A stretch of 64,000 bases of DNA, taken from NCBI GenBank assembly GCA_900472675.1, contig UCJA01000014.1:1-64000 (forward strand), read 5' to 3'. Below, one piece after another: positions 24,676 to 33,678 of this stretch. A program made the position numbers and the translations under genes. The notes beneath the pieces were generated by a model. That model did not search any database, was not told the DNA's origin, and worked only from the letters and a program-made list of their open reading frames with translations. Each line of letters begins with the position of its first letter. Positions within the stretch are counted from its first letter, which is position 1. Source of the stretch: Hyphomicrobiales bacterium. Its GTDB lineage: Bacteria > Pseudomonadota > Alphaproteobacteria > Rhizobiales > Rhizobiaceae.

Positions 24676-25887
24676 ATGTCCGACGGTGGTTTCGAGATGA
24701 CGGCTTCCCAGAATGCGGGCGCGCTTCGCGCCGTGACGAAAGACGATGCCAAGGTGACTGAGGGCGAAGCCCGTCAGCCTGCGCCTGCCGGCGAGCCTCC
24801 TGTTGCTGCCGCCGCCCCGGCTGCCGAACCGGCTGCGCCTGCGAAAAAGAAGAAGCGCAGTCTCATCCTTCCCATCGTCGTGCTTGCTCTTCTGGCGGGT
24901 GGCGGCTGGTATGGCTACCAGTGGTGGACAACCGGCCGTTTCATGGTCTCGACCGACGACGCCTACATCGAGGGCGATATCGCAACGATTTCGCCCAAGG
25001 TGACGGGCTATGTGGCGAAGGTCAACGTCGTTGCCAACCAGACCGTCAAGGCAGGTGACGTGCTCGCCGTGCTCGACAATGGCGACTACCAGAACGCGCT
25101 CGACCAGGCGAATGCCCAGATCGCCACGCAGAAGCTTTCGCTGACCCGCATCGACGCGCAGATCGAAGGCGGCAAGGCAAGCCTTGCGCAGTCGCAGGCT
25201 TCCAAGGTCGCCCTCGAGGCTGCCGTTCGCGGCGCCGCCATCACCCAGAAGCGCCAGGCGGAACTCGCCACCAAGGCGGTCGGCACGGCTGCTGACCTCG
25301 ACAGCGCCAATGTGGCTCTTGACCAGGCGAAGGCTAATCTGATCGGCGGCGATGCCAGCATCCAGTCGGCGCAGGCCAATATTGCGATCCTCGACGCGCA
25401 GCGCAAGGAAGCCGAAGGCACCGTGCGGATGTACGAGCTGCAGCGCGACAAGGCCGCCCGCGACCTGTCGTTTACGGTTCTCAAGGCGCCCTACGACGGC
25501 ATTGTCGGCAATCGCTCGGTGCAGGAGGGCGACCTGGTGTCGCCCGGCCAGCGGCTGATGGCGATCGTTCCGGTGCACGACCTCTATATCGACGCCAACT
25601 TCAAGGAAACGCAGATCCAGCATCTGGTTCCCGGTTCCAAGGTGAACGTGCAGGTGGATGCCTATGACGAGCATCCGATCGTCGGCACGGTGGAATCGAT
25701 CGCACCGGCTTCCGGCTCGGTGTTCTCGCTGCTGCCGCCTGAAAACGCGACCGGCAACTTCACCAAGATCATCCAGCGCGTGCCGGTGCGCATCGCCCTG
25801 CCCAAGGAGGCGCTCGACAGCGGCCGTCTGAGGGCCGGCCTCAGCGTCGTCGTCGACGTCGACACCCGTACGGCGCCCAACAGTTAA
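24676..25887 (+). CDS. emrA: EmrA/HlyD-type membrane fusion protein of an efflux pump
   Basis: The product has 403 residues. A cytosolic Ala/Pro-rich N-terminus leads to KKKK and one membrane helix (62-80). Next come the biotinyl-lipoyl half-motif (DAYIEGDIATISPKVTGYVA), a coiled-coil hairpin rich in Gln/Ala, and the second lipoyl half with FTVLKAPYDGIVGNRSVQEG. It links the inner-membrane pump EmrB to an outer-membrane channel. ATG 24676 or ATG 24697 could start it. It is followed 25 bases later by the MFS pump gene. Confidence 0.9.
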   Translation: MSDGGFEMTASQNAGALRAVTKDDAKVTEGEARQPAPAGEPPVAAAAPAAEPAAPAKKKKRSLILPIVVLALLAGGGWYGYQWWTTGRFMVSTDDAYIEGDIATISPKVTGYVAKVNVVANQTVKAGDVLAVLDNGDYQNALDQANAQIATQKLSLTRIDAQIEGGKASLAQSQASKVALEAAVRGAAITQKRQAELATKAVGTAADLDSANVALDQAKANLIGGDASIQSAQANIAILDAQRKEAEGTVRMYELQRDKAARDLSFTVLKAPYDGIVGNRSVQEGDLVSPGQRLMAIVPVHDLYIDANFKETQIQHLVPGSKVNVQVDAYDEHPIVGTVESIAPASGSVFSLLPPENATGNFTKIIQRVPVRIALPKEALDSGRLRAGLSVVVDVDTRTAPNS

Positions 25888-25912
25888 GCCCGCTCCGGGC
25901 GGAGATGGTCCC

Positions 25913-27514
25913 ATGGCCGCAAGCGCAACCACGACAGCAGGTGCCATGCCTGCCGCGCCCTCCAAGGCGGACGACACCATGGATCCGAGGAAGCTCATCG
26001 CGTTTTTCGCGATGGTCGTCGGCATGTTCATGTCGATCCTCGACATCCAGATCGTGTCCGCATCCTTGGCGGAAATCCAGGCCGGTCTCTCCGCCGGCTC
26101 GGACGAGATCGGCTGGGTGCAGACTGCCTATCTGATCGCCGAAGTGATCATGATCCCGCTCTCGGGTACGCTGGCGCGGATCGTCTCGACCCGCTACCTG
26201 TTCGCGTTTTCGGCGGCAGGTTTTACCGCGGCCAGCGCGCTGGCGGCGACTGCCAGCAACATCGACCAGATGATCGTCTACCGCGCCATCCAGGGTTTTA
26301 TCGGCGGCGGGATGATCCCGTCGGTGTTTGCGGCCGCCTTCACCATTTTCCCGCCGTCCAAGCGGGCGATCGTCTCGCCGATCATCGGGCTGATCGCGAC
26401 ACTTGCGCCGACCATTGGTCCGACCGTCGGCGGCTATCTTTCGAACGCGTTTTCCTGGCACTGGCTGTTTCTCGTCAACATCATTCCGGGCATCATTGTC
26501 ACCATCGTGACCTGGAACTTCATCGATTTCGACAAGCCGGAACTGTCGCTGTTCAAGAAGTTTGACTGGTGGGGCCTGCTGTCGATGGGCGTGTTCCTCG
26601 GCGCGCTGGAATACGTGCTGGAAGAGGGCAATTCGAACGACTGGTTCAACGACAACATGATCGTGCTGGGCGCCTGCGCCTCGGTGATCGCCTGCGTGAT
26701 TTTCTTCTACCGCGCGCTCACCGTCTCGTTCCCGGTCGTGGATCTTACCGCGTTTACCAACCGCAATTTTGCGTTCGGCTCGATCTTCTCCTTCGTGATG
26801 GGCATCGGGCTCTACGGCCTCACCTACATCTATCCGGTCTATCTCAGCCGCATCCGGGGCTACGACAGCCAGATGATCGGCGAGACCATGTTCGTGTCGG
26901 GCCTTGCCATGTTCATGACGGCGCCGCTGGCGGGCAAGCTTTCCACCAAGATGGACCTGCGGCTGATGATGGTGATCGGCTTCGTGAGCTTTGCCTCCGG
27001 CACCTATATCATGACCAACATCACCCAGGACTGGGACTTCTACGAGCTGTTGGTGCCGCAGCTGTTGCGCGGCTTCGGGCTGATGATGTGCATGGTGCCG
27101 ATCAACAATATCGCGCTCGGCACGCTATCGCCGGCCCGCATCCGCGGCGCATCGGGCCTGTTCAACCTGACCCGGAACCTCGGCGGCGCCGTTGGCCTGG
27201 CGGTCATCAGCACGGTGCTGTCAAACCGGCAGGACCTGCATTACGAACGTCTTCGCGAAAGCATTGACTGGGGCAAGGGTGCCGCCATCAAACAGCTCAA
27301 CGACATGGCGACGAACCTCGACGCACTTGGCCTCGACGGCACGACAGGTGCGTTGAAGCAGATGGTGCAGCTTGCCACCAAGCAGGCCGTGGTGATGTCG
27401 TTCAGCGACGTGTTCATGATCCTGACCGTGCTCTTCACGCTGATGATTCTGGGCGTCGCGCTGATCGACAAGCCTGCCCCTCAGGGCGGCGGAGGCGGTG
27501 GCGGGGGCCACTGA
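25913..27514 (+). CDS. emrB: EmrB/QacA-type DHA2 MFS drug exporter
   Basis: The product has 533 residues, consistent with 14 membrane helices. Motif features of the DHA2 family are visible: FMSILDIQIVSASLAEIQAG in helix 1, SDEIGWVQTAYLIAEVIMIP, and the helix 5 motif LAPTIGPTVGGYLS. It exports hydrophobic compounds by proton antiport, as the inner-membrane part of a tripartite pump with the upstream fusion protein. The C-terminus ends in a glycine run (GGGGGGG). The first 22 residues are Ala/Thr-rich, and a downstream Met is possible. Confidence 0.92.
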   Translation: MAASATTTAGAMPAAPSKADDTMDPRKLIAFFAMVVGMFMSILDIQIVSASLAEIQAGLSAGSDEIGWVQTAYLIAEVIMIPLSGTLARIVSTRYLFAFSAAGFTAASALAATASNIDQMIVYRAIQGFIGGGMIPSVFAAAFTIFPPSKRAIVSPIIGLIATLAPTIGPTVGGYLSNAFSWHWLFLVNIIPGIIVTIVTWNFIDFDKPELSLFKKFDWWGLLSMGVFLGALEYVLEEGNSNDWFNDNMIVLGACASVIACVIFFYRALTVSFPVVDLTAFTNRNFAFGSIFSFVMGIGLYGLTYIYPVYLSRIRGYDSQMIGETMFVSGLAMFMTAPLAGKLSTKMDLRLMMVIGFVSFASGTYIMTNITQDWDFYELLVPQLLRGFGLMMCMVPINNIALGTLSPARIRGASGLFNLTRNLGGAVGLAVISTVLSNRQDLHYERLRESIDWGKGAAIKQLNDMATNLDALGLDGTTGALKQMVQLATKQAVVMSFSDVFMILTVLFTLMILGVALIDKPAPQGGGGGGGGH

Positions 27515-27554
27515 TCACGACCCTTCTCCTTTCATGAGATCCACCGCCGGAATG

Positions 27555-27585
27555 GGCCGTCGCGAAAGCGGCGGCCTTTTCTTTT
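27555..27585 (+). terminator. Intrinsic terminator of the efflux operon
   Basis: GGCCGTCGC and GCGGCGGCC pair (one G-T wobble) around GAAA, followed by TTTTCTTTT. It begins 41 bases past the emrB stop. Confidence 0.92.
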
Positions 27586-27645
27586 GGCCGAACGTCGTCG
27601 TCCGTCCCGGTCGACAGCGCTAAAAACCTGCGGCTCCGGAATTTC

Positions 27646-27661
27646 TGATTTACGTACCTCA
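27646..27661. promoter_or_regulatory. LacI-type operator before the regulator-xylBA operon
   Basis: TGATTTACGTACCTCA has TGA-n2-TACGTA-n2-TCA symmetry. Fifteen of these 16 bases recur at 38327-38342 before the sugar ABC transporter, and the similarity extends several bases on each side. It is 34 bases before the regulator start. Confidence 0.72.
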
Positions 27662-27695
27662 AAAACTGGGCTACGACGCTTTCCGGGAGGAATGA

Positions 27696-28721
27696 ATGAA
27701 GCCGACGGTTCATGACATTGCGCGCAGCGCAGGCGTCAGCCTTGCGACCGTGGACCGTGTCCTCAACGGCCGGCCCGGTGTGCGGCGCGTTACCCGCCAG
27801 AAGGTGGAGGGCGCCATCGTGGCGCTCGGCTATGTGCGGGACGTGGCCGCTGCAAACCTTGCCAAGGGCCGGACCTATGGTTTTACCTTCATCCTGCCGG
27901 GCAATGACAACTCCTTCATGATCGGGCTTGCCGACGAGGTGCGCACCGCGATGGCCCGCTCCATTCCCGAGCGCACCCATATCCGCATCGTCGATGTGCC
28001 GCCGTTCGATCCGGCTGCTCTGGTCGCCGCACTCGAGGCGGTACTTGAGGCGCCGCCATCCGGGGTCGCCTTCGTGGCGATCGATTCGCCCGAGGTTCGG
28101 GCCATGACGGCACGGCTCGCCGCAGCCGGCATCCCGACCGTGACTCTGGTTTCCGACATTCCGGACTCGGGCCGGGACCATTATGCGGGGATCGACAATA
28201 TCGCCGCCGGCAGGACGGCTGCCAGCCTTATGGGCCGGTTCCTCGGGCGCCGACCGGCGACCGTTGCGGTGCTGGCCGGCTCGATGCTGGTGCGCGACCA
28301 CCGCGAGCGGCTGGAAGGGTTTTCCACCGTGATCCGTGAGGCCTTTCCCGAGATCGTAATCCTACCGGTGCTGGAGGGGCGCGACGACCCGGCGCTGGCC
28401 GAGATGCTGATTGCCGAGGCGCTGCGGCAGAACCCGCAGATCGGCGGCATGTACAGCCTGGGGGCCGGCAACCGCGGCCTGATCCGGGCACTGGCGACCA
28501 TCGAGCGGGGCGAGCGCCCGCTGGTGATCGCCCATGAACTGACCACGTCGACCCGGACCGCCCTTGCGGGGGGCCTGATCGACGCGGTTCTCAACCAGGA
28601 TGCCGGACATGAGGTTCGCAGCGCGATCCGCGTGCTGAAGGCCAAGGCGGACGGCCTGCCCGTGCTTGCGGCGCAGGAGCGGATCCGCATCGACATATTT
28701 CTGAAAGACAATCTGCCCTGA
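27696..28721 (+). CDS. LacI family regulator, probable xylose/pentose operon repressor
   Basis: The product has 341 residues. The N-terminal HTH and hinge are clear: PTVHDIARSAGVSLATVDRV then LNGRPGVRRVTRQKVEGAI (1-45). A periplasmic-binding-protein-like sugar domain follows. GGAGGAAT precedes the ATG. It is the first gene of a unit with xylB and xylA, with a TACGTA palindrome upstream, so autoregulation plus control of xylBA is likely. The same palindrome before the ABC genes at 38.5 kb suggests a wider regulon. Confidence 0.88.
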   Translation: MKPTVHDIARSAGVSLATVDRVLNGRPGVRRVTRQKVEGAIVALGYVRDVAAANLAKGRTYGFTFILPGNDNSFMIGLADEVRTAMARSIPERTHIRIVDVPPFDPAALVAALEAVLEAPPSGVAFVAIDSPEVRAMTARLAAAGIPTVTLVSDIPDSGRDHYAGIDNIAAGRTAASLMGRFLGRRPATVAVLAGSMLVRDHRERLEGFSTVIREAFPEIVILPVLEGRDDPALAEMLIAEALRQNPQIGGMYSLGAGNRGLIRALATIERGERPLVIAHELTTSTRTALAGGLIDAVLNQDAGHEVRSAIRVLKAKADGLPVLAAQERIRIDIFLKDNLP

Positions 28722-28745
28722 CCGGCAGCAAGGAAGGAATTGAGC

Positions 28746-30200
28746 ATGTATCTCGGTCTCGATCTCGGCACATCCGGCGTCAAAGCGATGCTGATCGACG
28801 AAAACCAGGCGATTGCCGGGTCCGCGAGCGGCGCGCTGGATGTATCGCGCCCACATTCGGGCTGGTCGGAGCAGGACCCGGCGCACTGGATCCGCGCCAC
28901 GGAAGAGGCGATTGCCGGTCTCAAGGCGCAGTTTCCGCAGCAGCTTGCCGCGGTGAAGGGCATCGGTCTGTCCGGCCAGATGCATGGCGCGACGCTGCTC
29001 GATGCGGATGACAAGGTGCTGCGGCCCTGCATCCTGTGGAACGACACGCGCTCGCATCGGGAAGCCGCGGCACTCGACGCCGATCCGCGCTTCCGGGCGA
29101 TCACGGGGAATATCGTGTTTCCGGGCTTCACCGCGCCGAAGCTTGCCTGGGTGAAGAACAACGAACCGGAGATCTTTGCCAAGGTTGCGAAAGTGCTCCT
29201 GCCCAAGGATTTCCTGCGGCTGTGGCTGACGGGCGAGCATATCTCGGAGATGTCGGATTCGGCCGGCACGTCCTGGCTCGATACCGGCGCCCGCCGCTGG
29301 TCGCCTGAGCTTCTGGCGGCGACCGACCTTACCGAAGAGCAGATGCCGCGGCTGGTCGAGGGTACGGATGAAGCCGGCCGGCTGCGCGCCGAGCTGCGGT
29401 CCGCCTGGGGCATTTCCGGCGACGTGGTCGTGGCCGGCGGGGCAGGGGACAATGCGGCCTCGGCCTGCGGCATGGGCACGGTGGTCGAAGGCCAGGCCTT
29501 CGTTTCGCTCGGCACATCCGGTGTTCTGTTTGCCGCCAATGCCGCGTACCTGCCGAAGCCGGAGAGCGCCGTGCATGCCTTCTGCCACGCGTTGCCGAAG
29601 ACCTGGCACCAGATGGGCGTGATCCTGTCGGCAACCGATGCTCTCAACTGGCATTCCAAGGTGACGTCGAAGCCTGCCGCCGATCTCGTGGCGGAACTGG
29701 GCGAGACGCTGAAGACGCCGTCGGGCGTGACCTTCCTTCCCTATCTCTCGGGCGAACGCACACCGCACAATGACGCCGTGATCCGCGGCGGCTTTCTTGG
29801 CCTCGAGCACGAGAGCAACCGGGCTGTGCTGACGCAGGCGGTGCTGGAAGGCGTGACCTTTGCGATCCGCGACAACCTCGAGGCGCTAAAATCGGCGGGC
29901 ACGTCCATCTCCCGCGTCACGGCGATCGGCGGGGGATCCCGCTCGCGCTACTGGCTCGCCTCGATTGCAACCTCTCTCGGCGTCTCGATCGACATCCCGG
30001 CGGACGGCGATTTTGGTGCGGCCTTCGGCGCGGCGCGGCTCGGGCTGATCGCCGCGACCGGTGCCGATCCGGTTTCGGTCTGCACGCCGCCCAAGACCGA
30101 AGCGACGGTAGAGCCGGTGACGGCGCTGACGGAGGCCTATGAGGCCGCCTACGGCCGCTACCGCGCCGCCTATCCGGCGATCCGGTCGCTGGTGCACTAA
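28746..30200 (+). CDS. xylB: Xylulokinase
   Basis: The product has 484 residues, FGGY kinase family. MYLGLDLGTSGVKAMLID is the N-terminal phosphate loop. LSGQMHGATLLD and GTSGVLFAAN are xylulokinase-like, and GGGSRSRYWLASIA is the C-terminal FGGY signature region. It phosphorylates D-xylulose to xylulose-5-phosphate. ATG 28746 follows AAGGAATTG; the TTG two codons upstream is less likely. It acts with xylA downstream, separated by a repeat element. Confidence 0.94.
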   Translation: MYLGLDLGTSGVKAMLIDENQAIAGSASGALDVSRPHSGWSEQDPAHWIRATEEAIAGLKAQFPQQLAAVKGIGLSGQMHGATLLDADDKVLRPCILWNDTRSHREAAALDADPRFRAITGNIVFPGFTAPKLAWVKNNEPEIFAKVAKVLLPKDFLRLWLTGEHISEMSDSAGTSWLDTGARRWSPELLAATDLTEEQMPRLVEGTDEAGRLRAELRSAWGISGDVVVAGGAGDNAASACGMGTVVEGQAFVSLGTSGVLFAANAAYLPKPESAVHAFCHALPKTWHQMGVILSATDALNWHSKVTSKPAADLVAELGETLKTPSGVTFLPYLSGERTPHNDAVIRGGFLGLEHESNRAVLTQAVLEGVTFAIRDNLEALKSAGTSISRVTAIGGGSRSRYWLASIATSLGVSIDIPADGDFGAAFGAARLGLIAATGADPVSVCTPPKTEATVEPVTALTEAYEAAYGRYRAAYPAIRSLVH

Positions 30201-30204
30201 TCCT

Positions 30205-30312
30205 TTACCTCCCCGTTGACGGGGAGGTCGCCGCAAAGCGGCGGGTGGGAGTGACAACCGCAATCACCCCACCCCGGACCTGCGGTCCGACCCTCCCCCT
30301 CAAGGGGAGGGT
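30205..30312. repeat. Intergenic palindromic element between xylB and xylA
   Basis: It has left hairpin ACCTCCCCGTTGACGGGGAGGT and right hairpin ACCCTCCCCCTCAAGGGGAGGG, with internal GCCGC/GCGGC pairing. It differs in sequence from the GGGGAGAAG family but has the same two-hairpin layout. Being inside the operon, it could affect the relative levels of xylB and xylA mRNA. Confidence 0.75.
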
Positions 30313-30338
30313 GAATTTTCAACCAAGGAGGAAATACC

Positions 30339-31649
30339 ATGTCGACAGGATTTTTCGGCGACATACAGAAGATCAAGTACGAGGGACCGGACAGCACCAA
30401 TCCGCTGGCGTTCCGCTTCTACAATCCCGACGAAATGGTCGGCGGCAAGCGCATGGAAGACCATCTGCGTTTTGCCGTCGCCTACTGGCACTCCTTTGCC
30501 TGGGAAGGCAGCGACCCCTTCGGTGGGCGCACCTTCGATCGCCCCTGGTATGGCGACGAGATGGCTAAGGCCAAGCTCAAGGCCGACGTGGCCTTCGAGA
30601 TGTTCAGCCTGCTCGGCTCTCCCTATTACTGCTTCCACGACGCCGATGCGCGTCCGGAGGGCAACAGCTTTGCCGAGAGCACGAAGAACCTCAACGAGAT
30701 CGTCGACTATCTCGGCCAGAAGCAGGCTGACACCGGCGTCAAGCTGCTGTGGGGAACGGCAAACCTGTTCTCCAATCGCCGCTTCATGTCGGGTGCCTCG
30801 ACCAATCCGGACCCGGACGTGTTTGCCTATTCGGCTGCGACCATCAAGACCTGCATGGACGCGACCATGAAGCTCGGTGGCGAGAACTACGTGCTGTGGG
30901 GTGGCCGCGAAGGCTACGAAACGCTGCTCAACACCGATCTCAAGCGCGAATTCGACCAGATGGCGCGGATGCTGCACATGGTCGTCGAATACAAGCACAA
31001 GATCGGCTTCAAGGGCGCGATCCTCGTCGAGCCGAAGCCGCAGGAACCGACCAAGCATCAGTATGACTATGACGTCGCGACGGTCTACGGCTTCCTGAAA
31101 AAATACGGCCTCGAAAACGAAGTGAAGATGAACATCGAGCAGGGCCACGCGATCCTCGCCGGGCATACGTTCGAGCACGAACTGGCGCTGGCGTCGGCAC
31201 TCGGCATCTTCGGTTCGATCGACATGAACCGCAACGACTACCAGTCGGGCTGGGATACCGACCAGTTCCCCAACAACGTTCCGGAAATGGCGCTGGCCTA
31301 TTACCAGGTCCTGCAGGCCGGCGGCTTTACCACCGGCGGCACCAATTTCGACAGCAAGCTGCGTCGCCAGTCGCTCGATCCGCAGGACCTGCTGATCGGT
31401 CACATCGGTGGCATGGATTGCTGCGCCCGTGGCCTGAAAGCGGCCGCGAAAATGGTGGAAGACGGTGCGCTGTCGAAGCCACTCAATGAGCGCTACGCCA
31501 AGTGGGACAGCCCGGAAGCCCAGAAGATGCTGCGCGGCGAGTACAAGCTCGACGACATTGCTGCCATGGTCGAGCGCGACAACATCAATCCTGAGCCGAA
31601 ATCCGGTCGCCAGGAGCTTCTCGAAAACGTCGTCAACCGCTACGTCTGA
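30339..31649 (+). CDS. xylA: Xylose isomerase
   Basis: The product has 436 residues, the class II length. Signatures are present: [11 protein letters not shown], the [16 protein letters not shown] motif, [17 protein letters not shown] (metal ligands and catalytic Lys region), and [18 protein letters not shown]. It converts D-xylose to D-xylulose in the cytosol with divalent metals. AAGGAGGAAATACC precedes the ATG, a near-perfect ribosome site that would allow independent strong translation after the repeat element. Confidence 0.97.
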   Translation: MSTGFFGDIQKIKYEGPDSTNPLAFRFYNPDEMVGGKRMEDHLRFAVAYWHSFAWEGSDPFGGRTFDRPWYGDEMAKAKLKADVAFEMFSLLGSPYYCFHDADARPEGNSFAESTKNLNEIVDYLGQKQADTGVKLLWGTANLFSNRRFMSGASTNPDPDVFAYSAATIKTCMDATMKLGGENYVLWGGREGYETLLNTDLKREFDQMARMLHMVVEYKHKIGFKGAILVEPKPQEPTKHQYDYDVATVYGFLKKYGLENEVKMNIEQGHAILAGHTFEHELALASALGIFGSIDMNRNDYQSGWDTDQFPNNVPEMALAYYQVLQAGGFTTGGTNFDSKLRRQSLDPQDLLIGHIGGMDCCARGLKAAAKMVEDGALSKPLNERYAKWDSPEAQKMLRGEYKLDDIAAMVERDNINPEPKSGRQELLENVVNRYV

Positions 31650-31657
31650 CGACAGAA

Positions 31658-31686
31658 GACAGGCGGCGGTTTGCCCGCCGCCTGTC
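31658..31686. terminator. Strong hairpin between convergent xylA and a minus-strand gene
   Basis: GACAGGCGGCGG and CCGCCGCCTGTC form a 12-bp perfect stem with a five-base loop. It starts nine bases past the xylA stop and ends ten bases before the stop of the convergent gene, so it probably serves both. Confidence 0.8.
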
Positions 31687-31695
31687 GCTTTCAGT

Positions 31696-32283
31696 TTACG
31701 ACCTTGAGGCCGAAGACGTGTCGGCGGGATTGCCGAAGCCCTTTTCGGGATTGTGCCGCTGATCGGTCAGATCCTTGCGCGCCGCGCTGCGCGCTGCCTC
31801 CACGCCCTTCGGAAAGCCGCTCCGATCGCTGTAATCGCGTGCGTCTCCGCTCGGGCGCTTGTGCCGCGCCCTCGAAGCGCTGAAGGCGACGATATCCAGC
31901 AGAGTCACGCCGGCCACCATAGCAAGTGCCACGCCGACATTGCCGCGTTTGCGGTTGCCGGGATACATGGCCGTCATGAGTGCCGCGATGTCGAGTGCGT
32001 CGCCGGCAAGGCGGGTTGCCAGGCCCGCTTCCTTTTCGACCGACAGCGTCATCATGCCAGAGGCTATCTCGCGCGCGCCATATGCCTGCACCAGGCTTTC
32101 GCTGCCGCGCATGCCCAGGGCGCCGGTGATCTTTCTGGCGGCAAAGATCTGGGCAAAGCCCAGGCCGATGCTGAACCAGCCGAGATTGCGGGCGAGCCGG
32201 TCAGACGCGCTGAAGGAACTCTGACCCGACTTCAGGATCTTGGGGTCGCCCTGCGGACGCAACTTGTTGATCAGATAGGGCAT
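31696..32283 (-). CDS. Membrane protein of unknown function, paired with an alcohol dehydrogenase
   Basis: The product has 195 residues. A hydrophobic core region (about 30-125) has three or four predicted membrane segments, including NLGWFSIGLGFAQIFAARKI and VGVALAMVAGVTLLDIVAF. The charged C-terminus contains Arg/Asp-rich sequence (RHKRPSGDARDYSDRSG). It lies 14 bases downstream of a zinc alcohol dehydrogenase gene on the same strand, so they are probably co-transcribed. Similar small proteins accompany such dehydrogenases in other bacteria, but I do not know a function. Confidence 0.8.
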   Translation of the reverse strand: MPYLINKLRPQGDPKILKSGQSSFSASDRLARNLGWFSIGLGFAQIFAARKITGALGMRGSESLVQAYGAREIASGMMTLSVEKEAGLATRLAGDALDIAALMTAMYPGNRKRGNVGVALAMVAGVTLLDIVAFSASRARHKRPSGDARDYSDRSGFPKGVEAARSAARKDLTDQRHNPEKGFGNPADTSSASRS

Positions 32284-32297
32284 TGGTTAGCCTCCGT

Positions 32298-33473
32298 TCA
32301 GGGTTTCAGAACCACCTTGATGCAGCTGTCCTGCTTGTCGCGGAACACCTTGTACATCTCGGGACCGTCTTCGAGCCCGACGGTGTGGGTGATGACGAAG
32401 GAGGGATCGATCTGACCCTCTTCGATGCGGCGCACGAGATCGTCGGTCCAGCGCTTGACGTGGGTCTGACCCATGCGGAAGGTCAGGCCCTTATTCATGG
32501 CCATGCCGAGCGGAATCTTGTCGACCAGGCCGCTGTAGACACCGGGGATGGAGATGATGCCGCCGGGGCGGCAGACGTAGATCATCTCGCGGACGACGTG
32601 CGGGCGATCGTTCTCCAGCATCACCATCTGCTTGGCGCGATCGAGCAGGGTATCGGGCTGACCCATCGAGACGTGGCTTTCCAGGCCAACCGCATCGATG
32701 CACTTTTCCGGACCCTTGCCGTTGGTGAGCTCGTTCAAGCGCTCGACGACGCTTTCCTCTTCGAAGTTGATGGTGATCGCACCACCGGCTTCAGCCATGG
32801 ACAGACGCTCAGGCACGCAGTCGATGGCGACCACCTGCTTTGCACCGAGCAGGATCGCGCTGCGGATGGCCATCTGGCCAACCGGGCCGCAGCCCCAGAT
32901 GACGACTGTATCGGTCGGCTCGATGTCGCAGTGGACGGCGGCCTGCCAACCGGTCGGCAGGATGTCGCCGAGGAACAGGGCCTGCTCGTCGGTCATGCTG
33001 TCCGGGACCTTGATGTGGGTGGCATCGGCAAAGGGCACGCGCAGATATTCCGCCTGGCCGCCGGGATAGCCACCGGTCAAATGGGTGTAACCGAACAGGC
33101 CGGCCGTCGCGTGGCCGAAGGCGGTATCGGCGAGTTCCTTGTTGCGGTTGGTAATCTCGCAGACCGAAAAGTTGCCGCGCTTGCATTGGTCGCATTCGCC
33201 GCAGCTGATGGTGAAAGGAACGACGATACGGTCACCCTTCTTCAGCTTGCCGCGCATGTCCGAGCCCGTCTCGATGACTTCGCCCATCATCTCGTGGCCC
33301 ATGATGTCGCCCGGCTTCATGGCCGGAATGAAATTATGGAAGAGGTGCAGGTCGGAGCCGCAGATGGCGCAGCTCGAAACCTTGATGATCGCGTCCCGAG
33401 GATGTTCGATCTCCGGATCGGTTACCGTGTCGCATCGTATGTCTTCTTTGCCGTGCCAAACCAAAGCGCGCAT
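32298..33473 (-). CDS. Zinc-dependent alcohol dehydrogenase (formaldehyde dehydrogenase-like)
   Basis: The product has 391 residues, medium-chain dehydrogenase. Catalytic zinc ligands are in CAICGSDLHLFHNF and GHEMMGEVIE; structural zinc cysteines are in CGECDQCKRGNFSVC. The NAD-binding site is VIWGCGPVGQMAIRSA. ATG 33473 follows GGAACGGAGACC. This branch resembles glutathione-independent formaldehyde or threonine dehydrogenase-like enzymes; the substrate cannot be read. It is upstream of the membrane protein gene. Confidence 0.9.
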   Translation of the reverse strand: MRALVWHGKEDIRCDTVTDPEIEHPRDAIIKVSSCAICGSDLHLFHNFIPAMKPGDIMGHEMMGEVIETGSDMRGKLKKGDRIVVPFTISCGECDQCKRGNFSVCEITNRNKELADTAFGHATAGLFGYTHLTGGYPGGQAEYLRVPFADATHIKVPDSMTDEQALFLGDILPTGWQAAVHCDIEPTDTVVIWGCGPVGQMAIRSAILLGAKQVVAIDCVPERLSMAEAGGAITINFEEESVVERLNELTNGKGPEKCIDAVGLESHVSMGQPDTLLDRAKQMVMLENDRPHVVREMIYVCRPGGIISIPGVYSGLVDKIPLGMAMNKGLTFRMGQTHVKRWTDDLVRRIEEGQIDPSFVITHTVGLEDGPEMYKVFRDKQDSCIKVVLKP

Positions 33474-33678
33474 GATGGTCTCCGTTCCTGTCGTCTCTGA
33501 AATCGCGACCGCAAGTGGCATTTTTGATGATGCTGCAAGCCGCATGGTGTGTGTGCAGAACAGGACGGGGCACGAAAGGTTTCCATATTTACCAAAAAAC
33601 CCGGCGCAGGGCGGAAGCCTGCGTCGGGTCGATGTTCGCAAAGAAGGCGAGGGGTGGCGCCTTCGGAATGGCTGCGGT

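Noticed and set aside
28181-29810. Long minus-strand frames over lacI and xylB
   Set aside because: Antisense to two well-supported genes; composition biased to Arg/Ser/Ala with no domain.
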